DNA from: Streptomyces cyaneochromogenes
Lineage (GTDB): Bacteria; Actinomycetota; Actinomycetes; Streptomycetales; Streptomycetaceae
Direction: 5' to 3'
DNA: 64,000 bases
Assembly (NCBI RefSeq): GCF_003963535.1
Contig: NZ_CP034539.1
Span: 992,001-1,056,000 of the forward strand
A program made the translations under genes and the position numbers. The first letter of the stretch is position 1. Every line of letters begins with the position of its first letter. Of the stretch, positions 8,852-19,429 are shown piece after piece. Under the pieces are notes generated by a model. The model was not told the origin of the DNA, did not search any database, and worked only from the letters and a program-made list of their open reading frames with translations.

Positions 8852-9382
8852 TCAGGCGATGAGTGCCTGCCCCGGGCCGAGGCGCTCCTCGAGTGCCGTG
8901 CGGTGCAGGGTGGCCACGGGGGCGAGGAGGTCGGGGTGGCGCAGCAGTGCCGCCGCTCGGCGGTCGTGGGCGTCGGGGGACACCAGGCGCCGGAAGTCGA
9001 TCGGCGAGTGGGCCGTATGGCCGCCTCCGGCGATCGCGCCGACCGCGAGGCGGGCCAGTTCGCCGTCGGTGAGCAGGCAGGCCGCCCAGCTCGCCACGAT
9101 CTCGTCGACCCAGGTGCGCCAGGCGCCGTCGCCCGCGTCGTCGTCGGGGCCGGTCGCGTCCGCGCCGGTGATCCAGTCCAGACCGGCCGAGCCGCCGGGC
9201 CCCGCCATACCGACCAGCGCGGCGTCCGTCGGCGTCGGGTATCTCAGCCATGCCGCGACGGTGACGGCCTGCCGGGCCTGCGCCTCGCCCAGGGCGGCGG
9301 CCAGTGCGCCGCCGCACGCGGGGTAGGAGCGCGTCAGCCACTGGGTGGTCGCCGCGATGAGCGGGGAGAGATCTGCGAGCAC
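8852..9382 (-). CDS. Hypothetical protein, 176 aa, Ala-rich helical
   Basis: The frame starts at a GTG at 9382 and codes for an Ala-rich, mostly helical soluble protein with Trp-containing segments (TTQWLTRSYPACGG, WVDEIVASWAACLL) and a GGGHTAHSPIDFRRLVSPD segment. Codon use fits neighbouring genes. No family or catalytic signature was recognised. It converges with the hemerythrin gene. The 170 bases upstream (9383-9555) hold no recognised feature. Confidence 0.6.
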   Translation of the reverse strand: MLADLSPLIAATTQWLTRSYPACGGALAAALGEAQARQAVTVAAWLRYPTPTDAALVGMAGPGGSAGLDWITGADATGPDDDAGDGAWRTWVDEIVASWAACLLTDGELARLAVGAIAGGGHTAHSPIDFRRLVSPDAHDRRAAALLRHPDLLAPVATLHRTALEERLGPGQALIA

Positions 9383-9555
9383 AGGCGGGCCGTCCGGAGT
9401 ACGGGCGAGGGAGCGGCCGAGTTCCTGGCGACCGGCCGCTCCATCAGATCAACGGGGAACCATCGACGGTAGCCCGTCACCCCCGGCCGCGGACATGCCT
9501 GCCGGCTGGTGAGCGGCGTGGCCTCGCCCACACCGGGACACGGACGACTGCTGGT

Positions 9556-10323
9556 TCAGGCCCCCACCCGGCCAACCGGGGCGCCGGCCGTCGCCCGCTC
9601 GGGCCCGGCGAGGTGGTAGACGTGGAAGGCCCGGCCGATGACCGGCTGGGCGACGTTGCGCACCTTCACTCCGCCGCTGGTCATGCCGTGCTCCGTGCCG
9701 AGGTGCGCGTGCCCGTGGACGGCCAGGTCGGCGCCGGCCGCGTCGATCGCCTCGGCCAGCAGGTAGCTGCCGAGGAACGGGTAGATCTCGGGAGGCTCGC
9801 CGGCCAGGGTGTCGGGTACCGGGGAGAAGTGGGTGAGGGCGATGCGTACGTCGCAGTCCTGCCCCTCCAGCTCCTCCAGGGCGGTCCGCAGGGTGTCGGC
9901 GCAGCGGCGCGAGTACCGGACGAACTCCTTCATGACCGGCTCGCCGAACTCGCCGGCGCAGCGCCCCACGAATCCGCCGCCGAACCCCTTCGTACCGGCC
10001 ACGCCGATGCGCGCGTCGCCGCTGCCCACCACGGTCGCCTGCCCTTCCAGGACCCGTACGCCCGCGTCCTGGAGGACGGCGGTGACCTCGTCGGGGCAGT
10101 CGGCGTGGTGATCGTGGTTGCCGAGGACGGCGACCACCGGGACCGCCAGGCCCTCGATCTCGCGCGCCACCACCCGGGCCTCCTCGGGCGTGCCGTGTCG
10201 GGTGAGGTCCCCGGCCAGCAGCAGGACGTCGGCGCTGTCCGGCAGGGTCTCGAAGGCGGGGCGGAGCAGGCCCTTGCTCTCGGGCCCCATGTGGATGTCC
10301 CCGACGGCCGCTATCCGGATCAT
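9556..10323 (-). CDS. Metallophosphoesterase
   Basis: A 255-residue calcineurin-like phosphoesterase. Metal-binding motifs are present in order: GDIHMGPES, LAGDLTRHG, LGNHDHH, LTHFSP and HGHAHLGTEHG. The start ATG overlaps the stop of the upstream BON-domain gene (ATGA at 10320-10323), so translation is coupled. The third gene of a nucleotidyltransferase-BON-phosphoesterase operon. Possible substrates are cyclic nucleotides or phosphodiesters; nothing in the sequence decides. Confidence 0.9.
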   Translation of the reverse strand: MIRIAAVGDIHMGPESKGLLRPAFETLPDSADVLLLAGDLTRHGTPEEARVVAREIEGLAVPVVAVLGNHDHHADCPDEVTAVLQDAGVRVLEGQATVVGSGDARIGVAGTKGFGGGFVGRCAGEFGEPVMKEFVRYSRRCADTLRTALEELEGQDCDVRIALTHFSPVPDTLAGEPPEIYPFLGSYLLAEAIDAAGADLAVHGHAHLGTEHGMTSGGVKVRNVAQPVIGRAFHVYHLAGPERATAGAPVGRVGA

Positions 10324-10607
10324 TCGACCTCCTCGGCGTGGTCGGGCACGGCGGTGTCCGCGGCCACGATGTCGCAGTGGACCGGGGTTCCCGGCAGCTC
10401 TGCGCGGGCCAGGCCGAGGATGTCGTCCCGGCACTGCACGGACGGCACAGTGCCGGTCAGCAGGACCGCCTCGCCGCGGATCTCGATGCGGACACCCAGC
10501 TCGCCGAGGTCCCCTGCGGCGAGGTGGTCGGCGAGATGGGCCACGCGGTAGTCCAGGTTCTGCGCTCCGCCGGCGCCAGCCGCGGTCCTGGCGGCGTGTT
10601 CGCTCAT
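10320..10607 (-). CDS. BON domain-containing protein
   Basis: A 95-residue protein dominated by one BON domain (residues ~18-85): DYRVAHLADHLAAGDLGELG, VRIEIRGEAVLLTGTV, then CRDDILGLARAEL and VHCDIV. BON domains are small alpha/beta modules thought to bind lipid or anchor proteins to membranes. No signal peptide is visible, so the protein is probably cytosolic. GGGAGGAG precedes the ATG at 10607. Both ends overlap neighbours by four bases. Confidence 0.85.
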   Translation of the reverse strand: MSEHAARTAAGAGGAQNLDYRVAHLADHLAAGDLGELGVRIEIRGEAVLLTGTVPSVQCRDDILGLARAELPGTPVHCDIVAADTAVPDHAEEVE

Positions 10608-11302
10608 CGGGGCTCCTCCCGCGGTGCGATGACGTCGAGACGTTCGAGGAGGAAGAAGAACGCGGCGGGCATCGGTTCGTCCTCGCACGATCCGCGTAGG
10701 TCCTCCCAGTCGACCTTCTCGCGCAGGGCTCGGGCGACGGCGAGCGCGGGCCCGAAGTCGCAGTAGTGCTCGGAGAAGGCTTCGACCAGGCCCCGCATGA
10801 GTTCGGTCGGCGGCAGGACGGGCATGTGCACCGAGTCGACCGGGACGTCCTGCGCCAGGGCCAGCAGGTCCGTGGTGACCGGGCGGTGCGCCAGTTCGAA
10901 GAGGAAGTCGACGTCCTGGCCGAGGCACGTGGTCTTCATCAGCCAGTCCTCCGGAGGAGTGCGGACCGTCAGTCCGGCTTCGGCCAGTGTCCGCGCCACC
11001 GCTTCGGCGTCCGCGCGGCGCACGCAGAAGTCGGCGTCGTGCTGCAGATGCCCGCTCCCTCCGTGGGCGTACACGGCCACGCTGCCGGCCAGGGCGAACC
11101 GGTGCCCCTTGCGTTTCAGCAGCGCGCCGACCTGTTTCGCCGCCTCCAGGATCGCCTGGCTGCGATCACGGGGCAGTTCGTGGTCGTTTAGCGCCTGCGA
11201 CCGGGCCTGCGCCGGCGGCTGGAGCGGGCTCTCCCCGACCGGGCGCAGCTCCGGAAGCCCGGGTTGCCGAGCGGGCGTCGCACTCTCCCGGTTCTCCGTC
11301 AT
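10604..11302 (-). CDS. Nucleotidyltransferase-like protein
   Basis: A 232-residue protein with a minimal nucleotidyltransferase fold: FALAGSVAVYAHGG (GS motif) followed by HDADFCVRRADAEAV (D-x-D) and a later VDFLFEL acid. The first ~40 residues are polar and probably disordered. This arrangement resembles the nucleotidyl-transferase AbiEii/MNT-like group and other stand-alone NTases. It is the first gene of a coupled operon whose next two products are a BON protein and a metallophosphoesterase; stop and next start overlap as ATGA at 10604-10607. Confidence 0.75.
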   Translation of the reverse strand: MTENRESATPARQPGLPELRPVGESPLQPPAQARSQALNDHELPRDRSQAILEAAKQVGALLKRKGHRFALAGSVAVYAHGGSGHLQHDADFCVRRADAEAVARTLAEAGLTVRTPPEDWLMKTTCLGQDVDFLFELAHRPVTTDLLALAQDVPVDSVHMPVLPPTELMRGLVEAFSEHYCDFGPALAVARALREKVDWEDLRGSCEDEPMPAAFFFLLERLDVIAPREEPR

Positions 11303-11450
11303 GCCGACTCCATTCGCCGTCCGAGGTCGGGCGCGGGCCCCTGGCAGAGCCCGGGGTGGGCTGGAAAGCCTCCGAGTACCCGGCCCTTCCGACTTCGATA
11401 CGGCGCGCTTACGCCATGGCGTGCGGATCAGGTCCTGCCCGGCCCTGCGC

Positions 11451-12557
11451 TCACGCCGCGGTGTAGCCGAGCTGGCGTCTCATGAAGGGGGTCATGAGCG
11501 TCTTCGCCTTGGCGAGTGTCGTGGTGCGGCTGCCGAGGACCGCCGTCTCGCCGCCCGGCACGGGCAGCAGGGTCACGCCGTCGGCCGGGCCGAACGGGAC
11601 GATGATCGGGGTGCGGTGGATCGGCCGGTAGAAGCGGGGCTCCTTGCGGTGCTTGCCGGCGCTGTTGAGATAGGCGCGGATGTTGTGGGCGGCCAGGTCC
11701 GCCTGGGCGAGCGCGGCCGGGGTGATCTTGATCTCGGTGGCGTCGTTCACGTCGCCGACCGCGAACACGTCCAGCCATCCCTGCACGCGCAGCGCCTGGT
11801 CGACCTTCACGTGTCCCGCCCGGTTCAGCCAGTCCCCGTGCCCGGCCAGCCGCAGCCAGAGGGTGTTGGGCGTGGTGCCGGTCGCCCAGAAGGAGTGGTC
11901 GGCCTCGATGATGCCGCCCTGGGCGTCGCGGTACGTGCCGAAGTCGAATCCGGGGGACATGAAGGCGTCGAGCCGCACCTCCACGTCGTGGGACTCCAGC
12001 CAGGACCGCGCCTTGCGCCCGGCCCGTGTGCTGCCCGTGGAGTGCAGCAGTTCCGGCCCGGAGTGGGCGAGCGTGACCCGGGCGTCCGGCCGGGCGAGCC
12101 GGATCTCGGCGCTGAGCTCGACCCCGGAGGGCCCGCCGCCGACGACCAGGACGTGCCCGGCGCCGGCGATCTGCTGCTGGTGCCCGGCGAAGGACTTCGC
12201 GGCCTCCTCGGCGGTGGTGCCGGTGAAGCGGGCCGGTTCGGGGTAGTCGGCGCCGGTGGCGATGACCAGCACGTCGTACGGGAGCCGCTCCCCCGTCGCC
12301 AGCACCACCTCGCGCTCGGTGGTGTCGATGCGGACCGCCTTGCCTACCACCACGCGGCCGTTGGTCAGCAGCCGGTCGTAGGGGATGAACGGGGTGAACG
12401 ACCAGTCCGGGCGCACTCCGGCGCGCAGGGAGGCGATGCGGTGGAAGAAGACGTCCTTGCGGTCCACCAGCGTGACCCGCGCCGTCGCGTCCAGTCGCTT
12501 GGCCAGCCGGACGCCGGCGTAGCCGCCGCCGATCACCAGTACGTCGCCGTCGAGCAC
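11451..12557 (-). CDS. NDH-2/FSP1-like FAD-dependent NAD(P)H oxidoreductase
   Basis: A 368-residue two-dinucleotide-binding flavoprotein. The FAD motif GGGYAGVRLAKRL is at residues 9-21, the NAD(P)H motif VVGGGPSGVELSAE near residue 140, and the second FAD block FAVGDVNDATE near residue 260. No transmembrane segment is visible; type II NADH dehydrogenases bind membranes peripherally. The GTG at 12557 is used as start. Likely reduces a quinone or other acceptor with NAD(P)H. It lies next to furA-katG but is separated by the katG terminator. Confidence 0.85.
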   Translation of the reverse strand: MLDGDVLVIGGGYAGVRLAKRLDATARVTLVDRKDVFFHRIASLRAGVRPDWSFTPFIPYDRLLTNGRVVVGKAVRIDTTEREVVLATGERLPYDVLVIATGADYPEPARFTGTTAEEAAKSFAGHQQQIAGAGHVLVVGGGPSGVELSAEIRLARPDARVTLAHSGPELLHSTGSTRAGRKARSWLESHDVEVRLDAFMSPGFDFGTYRDAQGGIIEADHSFWATGTTPNTLWLRLAGHGDWLNRAGHVKVDQALRVQGWLDVFAVGDVNDATEIKITPAALAQADLAAHNIRAYLNSAGKHRKEPRFYRPIHRTPIIVPFGPADGVTLLPVPGGETAVLGSRTTTLAKAKTLMTPFMRRQLGYTAA

Positions 12558-12770
12558 GCCGAGTCTCCTGTGCTGGGGGATGGAGGAGAGGGTGCGGCGA
12601 CGGGAGGGCCGTCGTCGGCACCCCCTGTCGGCGAGGGTAGCGCTTGAAACTTAAAGAGGTAGCTGAGGCACCGTGTGCGTTCTGTGAAAGGTGCGCCCTA
12701 TGGGGCGTCGTTGCTCAGACGAGCGCTGAGGTGTGTGCCCAAATGAGCGCCGCGGTGAGCGCACAAAAGC

Positions 12771-12810
12771 CGACGTCCAGGCCGGCCCGTGCGGGCCCGC
12801 CTGGACGTCG
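12771..12810 (-). terminator. Hairpin terminator after katG
   Basis: CGACGTCCAGGC at 12771-12782 pairs perfectly with GCCTGGACGTCG at 12799-12810. Inside it a second stem GGCCC/GGGCC flanks a GTGC loop. It starts 18 bases after the katG stop in the minus direction, so it is the likely operon terminator. Confidence 0.85.
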
Positions 12811-12828
12811 GGGGTGGATCGATCAGCC

Positions 12829-15057
<2,229 letters not shown>

Positions 15058-15066
15058 CTAGGTGGA

Positions 15067-15525
15067 TCACAGTGCTCGGGGTGCACTGGTGGGGGTTGAA
15101 CAGGCGGGGCACAGGCCCCAGTAGATGACCTCGGCCTCGTCGATCGAGAAGCCGTGGTCGTCGGACGCGGTGAGGCAGGGCGCCTCGCCGACCTCGCAGT
15201 CGACATCGGCGACGACGCCGCACGACCGGCACACGACGTGGTGGTGGTTGTCGCCGACACGCCCCTCGTACCGGGCCGGGCTGCCGGCCGGTTCGATGCG
15301 GCGTATGAGCCCCGCCGCGCTGAGCGCGTGGAGGCCCTCGTACACCGCTTGCAGGGAGACATGGCCTACGCGATCACGCACCCCGGAGGCGATGGCCTCG
15401 ACACCGAGGTGGTCACCGGCCCGGACGGCCTCCAGCAGCGCGACACGCGCGGCGGTCACCCGCAGGCCGGCACCGCGCAGCTCCTCGGCGGGGGTCGGAG
15501 TCTGGGATGCGGTCATGGCAGACAA
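15067..15525 (-). CDS. furA: Fur family transcriptional regulator (FurA/FurS type)
   Basis: A 152-residue Fur-family repressor. The winged helix contains LRVTAARVALLEAV and VYEGLHALSAAGLI; the regulatory metal region is DNHHHVVCRSCG and the second zinc knuckle is GLCPACST. Such proteins are redox-sensitive repressors of the katG operon in actinobacteria. Start is the ATG at 15525; a second ATG three codons in (15516) is equally possible. It is divergent from a broken amino-acid dehydrogenase gene; a direct repeat at 15541-15566 in the shared gap may be its operator. Confidence 0.92.
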   Translation of the reverse strand: MSAMTASQTPTPAEELRGAGLRVTAARVALLEAVRAGDHLGVEAIASGVRDRVGHVSLQAVYEGLHALSAAGLIRRIEPAGSPARYEGRVGDNHHHVVCRSCGVVADVDCEVGEAPCLTASDDHGFSIDEAEVIYWGLCPACSTPTSAPRAL

Positions 15526-15540
15526 CCTACACGGCTAAAC

Positions 15541-15566
15541 ACGAATGATTCAAGAAAACGAATGAT
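15541..15566. promoter_or_regulatory. Candidate Fur operator upstream of furA-katG
   Basis: ACGAATGAT occurs at 15541-15549 and again at 15558-15566 with 17-base periodicity in an unusually A/T-rich patch. It lies 16-41 bases before the furA start, as expected for autoregulation. Known FurA sites in this position are also A/T-rich; the exact match to a published site was not tested. Confidence 0.55.
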
Positions 15567-15608
15567 GAAAGTCTGGTGTGTCGCCCGCGGCCTCGGGAGG
15601 ATCCCCCG

Positions 15609-16682
15609 GTGACGGCTCCGGAACACGCCGCCACCGTCTTCGGCCGGCTCCGTGCCGACGGCACCGAGCAGATCCTGTTCAGCCACGACGCCCGCACCGG
15701 ACTGCGCTCCGTGATCGTCGTGCACGACACACGCTCGGGCCGGCCCTGGGCGGCGTACGGATGCACGGCTGCGCCGACGAGCACGCGGCTGGACGACGTT
15801 GCTCGGCGGGCGCGGGCCATGACCCTGAAGGCGTCGGCCGCCGGGCTCGACCTCGGCGGCGGCTGGAGCGTCGTCATCGGCGATCCGGCCCGCGACAAGA
15901 ACAAGGAACTGCTGCGCGCCCACGGCCGGTTCATCGCCACTCTCGGCGGGCGCTTCGTCCCGGTGAACGACATCGGTATGACCCAGGCCGATCTCAAGGT
16001 GATCGGGCGCGAGGCCGCTCCGGTGTGCGACAGCGGGGACCCGTCGTCCATGACGGCGCTCGGAGTGCTCGAGGGCATCCGCGCCTGCCTGCGTGCCGAC
16101 GGCGCGGACGGCGCTCTCGCCGGGGTGCGGGTGTGCGTGCAGGGGGTCGGCAACGTGGGCACGGCGCTCGCCGGGCTGCTGGCCGCCGAGTCCGCCGAGT
16201 CCGCCAAACTGGTCGTCGCCGACACCGACGCCGCACGCGCCGCCGACGGGGCGAAACTCCTCGGAGCGCGCGTCGTCGACCCCGACGCCGTGGTGCGCAC
16301 CGACTGCGACGTCCTCGCGCCCGGCGCCATGGGCGCCGTGGTGAACGACGCGACGTTGCCCGAGCTGCGCTGCCGGATCATCGCCGGCGGCGCCAACACC
16401 GTGCTCGCCGCGCCCGGGCACGCCGCCGCGTCGGCGGATCGCGGCATCCTGTACGCCCCGACTTCTGCGTGAACGCCGGCGGGCCGGCCTTCCTGGAGGA
16501 GCAACTCCTGGGCCACGACCGTGCACGGGCCGAACGACGGGGCCGTCAGGTCCGCGCCCGTTTGGCCGAAGTGATCGCCCCGGGCGCGCCGAACGGGCGT
16601 CACGACCACCGAGGCCGCGGTGGACCTCGCCGAGGCACGGCTACGAGCGGCACGGGCGCGTGACAGGACGAGCTCGGCCTGA
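15609..16682 (+). pseudogene. Glu/Leu/Phe/Val dehydrogenase, frameshifted
   Basis: From the GTG at 15609 the protein matches valine/leucine dehydrogenases: a substrate-binding N-terminal domain with MTLKASAAGLDLGGG (catalytic Lys), a VPVNDIGMT segment, and a Rossmann motif VCVQGVGNVGTALAGLL. Near 16458 the frame breaks: the zero frame ends at 16472, while the expected YAPDFCVNAGG continues in another frame. A second shift near 16595 is needed to read GVTTTEAAVDLAEARL to a stop at 16680-16682. Either the gene is inactive or the assembly has two single-base errors in G/C runs. Confidence 0.75.
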
Positions 16683-16881
16683 CCCGTTCGCCCGCGGGCC
16701 CCCGCCGGGGAACCCTGCGCTGGGGCGACGCCCCCTCCCCCGGTTCCGTCCGCTAGCGCACATGGCACCCCGGGCGTCCCCCAAAGCGCGAAAAAACGTC
16801 TCGCCCTGCATCGCGGGATGCCATTCCGTCAACGCCTTGACGTGGCCGACATCCCACTCGTACTCGATGGAGGTACATCGC

Positions 16882-18249
16882 ATGCTCGGCAGACATACCG
16901 CGGCCGGCCGCCGCGTCGCCCTCACCGCTCTCGGCGCCCTCGTCCTCGCCGGGGCCGGATCCGCCGCCACGGCCGCGCCGCCGCCCGCGCCCTCGTCCAC
17001 GGCCGCGCAGACCCTCGGCGCCGACCGGCCGCCGGCAGCGGTGCTGCGCGCCATGGAGCGTGATCTGAAGCTGAAGCCGGGTCAGGCGGCGGAACGGCTG
17101 GTCAACGAGGCGGAGGCGGGCGCCCGTGCGGGCCGTCTGCGCAACGCCCTCGGCAAGCACTTCGCGGGGGCCTGGGTGCGCGGGGCGACCTCCGCCGAGC
17201 TCACCGTAGCCACCACCCGTGCAGCCGACGTGTCCGCCATCGAGGCCCAGGGCGCGAAGGCCGCGGTCGTCAAGCAGCCGTTGACCGAGCTCCGGGACGT
17301 GAAGAACAAGCTGGACTCGACCGCCCGCAGCCTCAAGACCCGCGACACACCGGTCTGGTACGTGGACGTCCCGGCCAACCGGGTCGTCGTACAGGCGACC
17401 AAGCGGTCCGCCGCCACCGCCTTCATCAAGGCAGCCGGCCTCGAGGACAAGGGCGTGGGCATCCGGGTGTCGGCCGAGCGGCCGCGGGTGCTGGACGACG
17501 TGGTCGGCGGCGACGCCTACTACATCGAGAGCTCCGCCCGGTGCTCCGTCGGGTTCTCCGTCACCAAGGACGAGCAGCAGGGCTTCGCCTCGGCGGGCCA
17601 CTGCGGCGACCCGGACGACTCGACCGCCGGCTACAACCTGGCCGACCAGGGCAAGTTCCAGGCGTCCACGTTCCCCAGCAAGGACATGTCCTGGATCGCC
17701 GTCAACGGCGACTGGACGGCCACGGCCGAGGTGAAGGGCGAGGGCGGCCAGCGCACGCAGGTCACCGGCTCGGTCCAGGCGCTCGTCGGGGCGTCGATCT
17801 GCCGCTCCGGCTCCACCACCGGCTGGCACTGCGGCACCATCCAGCAGCACGACACGAGTGTCAGCTACTCCCAGGGCGTCGTCGACGGCGTCACCGAGAC
17901 CACGGTGTGCGCGGAGCCGGGTGACTCGGGCGGTCCCTACCTCTCCGGCTCCCAGGCACAGGGTGTGACGTCGGGCGGCTCGGGCAACTGCACGAGCGGC
18001 GGGGTCACCTTCTACCAGCCGATCAACCCGATCCTCAGCGACTTCGGGCTCGTCCTGAAGACCACGCCCCCTCAGTCCGGCACTCCCGCTCCGCCGGAGA
18101 ACGCCGTGGACACCTGGGCCGCGGGCCGCGTCTACGAGGCCGGTGCCACCGTGACCCACGCGGGTGTGCGGTACCAGTGCCTGCAGTCCCACCAGGCACA
18201 GGGCGGGTGGTCGCCGGTCGCCACTCCGTCCCTGTGGCAGCGGCTGTAG
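16882..18249 (+). CDS. Secreted streptogrisin-like serine protease with chitin-binding domain
   Basis: A 455-residue S1-family (alpha-lytic/streptogrisin type) preproenzyme. Residues 1-36 form a signal peptide ending AATAAPP; a pro-region with two chaperone-like segments follows to about residue 205. The catalytic triad is His in SAGHCG (~239), Asp in SKDMSWI (~267) and Ser in PGDSGGP (~348). After a Pro-rich linker, residues ~409-455 form a CBM5/12 chitin-binding module (YEAGATVTHAGVRYQC, WSPVATPSLWQRL). The start at 16882 has GGAGG eight bases upstream. This is the architecture of streptogrisin C. Confidence 0.92.
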   Translation: MLGRHTAAGRRVALTALGALVLAGAGSAATAAPPPAPSSTAAQTLGADRPPAAVLRAMERDLKLKPGQAAERLVNEAEAGARAGRLRNALGKHFAGAWVRGATSAELTVATTRAADVSAIEAQGAKAAVVKQPLTELRDVKNKLDSTARSLKTRDTPVWYVDVPANRVVVQATKRSAATAFIKAAGLEDKGVGIRVSAERPRVLDDVVGGDAYYIESSARCSVGFSVTKDEQQGFASAGHCGDPDDSTAGYNLADQGKFQASTFPSKDMSWIAVNGDWTATAEVKGEGGQRTQVTGSVQALVGASICRSGSTTGWHCGTIQQHDTSVSYSQGVVDGVTETTVCAEPGDSGGPYLSGSQAQGVTSGGSGNCTSGGVTFYQPINPILSDFGLVLKTTPPQSGTPAPPENAVDTWAAGRVYEAGATVTHAGVRYQCLQSHQAQGGWSPVATPSLWQRL

Positions 18250-18263
18250 GAGTCGTACGGCTC

Positions 18264-18295
18264 GGGCGGTGCGGGAGCTGGTTCCCGCACCGCCC
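18264..18295. terminator. Bidirectional terminator between converging genes
   Basis: GGGCGGTGCGGGA at 18264-18276 pairs perfectly over 13 bases with its complement at 18283-18295 around a six-base loop. It sits between the protease stop (18249) and the serine hydrolase stop (18341), so it can end both transcripts. Confidence 0.9.
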
Positions 18296-18340
18296 GTTCC
18301 CGTTTCCGGCCGCTGTTTGCTCCGCTCCCCCGCCGGCTTC

Positions 18341-19429
18341 CTAGTCCTCGGCGAGGAGCGCGTACGCGGTGGCGACGAACGCGTCGCGGGCGCGGAACCG
18401 GCGGGTGCACAGCGCGACCAGGGCCGTGCCCGTGTCGGGCCGGAAGCCCAGGAAGGCCTGCTGGCCGAGGGTCGCCCCGCTGTGGAAGTACATCGGTCCG
18501 CCGTTCGTGGGGTGCCGGAACCATGCCACCGTGTGGATGTGGCGGCGGTCCAGTCCGCGCCGGAGCACCGGGGTGCGTACCGCCCGCAGCGCGCCGGCGA
18601 GCGGGGAGCCGGCCGGGTCGAGGTGGGCTTCGAGGAACGTCAGCAGGTCGTGCGGGGTGGCGCGGACGGCACCCGCCGCCTGGAAGCCGCCGGCGTCGAA
18701 GGCGAGCGTGGGCGTGCGCCCGTCCTTGCCGTGTCCGACGGCGTCGGTCTTCGGATCCTCCGCCGCCAGGGCGGTGCCGCTCAGGCCGAGCGGCCGCAGC
18801 ACATGGGCGCCGAGCAGTTCCTCCCACGGCGTGCCGGTCACCGCGGCGACGGCGTGGCCGAGCACGGCGACACCGAAGTTGGAGTAGCGCCACCGGGTGC
18901 CGGGCCGGTGACGGGGGCGATGGCGCAGGAAGGCCTCGGTCACCCGCTCGGCCGGATAGCGACCGTAGGGGTCGGTGCGCCAGGCCGGCAGCGCCCGCAG
19001 GTAGAAGTCGCCCGGCAGCGCGGGCAGTCCGGCGGTGTGCGTGATGAGGTGGGCGAGGGTCACCGGCGCGCTGTCGGTGCGCCGGTCCGGGTCCAGGCAG
19101 GCGGCGGCCGGCTCGCCCCCGGTCAGCAGGCCGCGCTCGACGAGCCGGGCCAGCAGGAGTCCGGTGAACGCCTTCGACGCCGAGCCGATCTCGTAGCGCA
19201 GGTCCTGCCGCGGGACCGGCGGGGGTGGCGCGGAGCCGCCGCAGTGCAGGGTGCGGCGGCCGCACCGGGAGACGGCGAGGACGACGTCGGGCGCGTCCAC
19301 GGCGTCCACCGCGCTCTCCACCCGCTCGCGCAACGCGTCGTCACCGACGGCGCCGGCCGGGACCTGGCCCGCGTGAGGCTCGTCCAGGTCGGGGGCGACC
19401 CCCGGCCAGGGCATGGACCGGCCGGTCAT
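18341..19429 (-). CDS. Serine hydrolase of the beta-lactamase/class C PBP fold
   Basis: A 362-residue protein with the SxxK motif in EIGSASKAFTG (~residue 85), the YxN motif in RWRYSNFGVAVLG, and a C-terminal HSGATLGQQ (HxG). No signal peptide is visible, so a cytosolic esterase, transacylase or peptidase is more likely than a penicillin-binding protein. Its start overlaps the stop of the upstream gene by four bases (19426-19429), making it the last gene of a five-gene coupled operon. Role there is unknown; processing of a peptide or ester is a guess. Confidence 0.85.
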   Translation of the reverse strand: MTGRSMPWPGVAPDLDEPHAGQVPAGAVGDDALRERVESAVDAVDAPDVVLAVSRCGRRTLHCGGSAPPPPVPRQDLRYEIGSASKAFTGLLLARLVERGLLTGGEPAAACLDPDRRTDSAPVTLAHLITHTAGLPALPGDFYLRALPAWRTDPYGRYPAERVTEAFLRHRPRHRPGTRWRYSNFGVAVLGHAVAAVTGTPWEELLGAHVLRPLGLSGTALAAEDPKTDAVGHGKDGRTPTLAFDAGGFQAAGAVRATPHDLLTFLEAHLDPAGSPLAGALRAVRTPVLRRGLDRRHIHTVAWFRHPTNGGPMYFHSGATLGQQAFLGFRPDTGTALVALCTRRFRARDAFVATAYALLAED

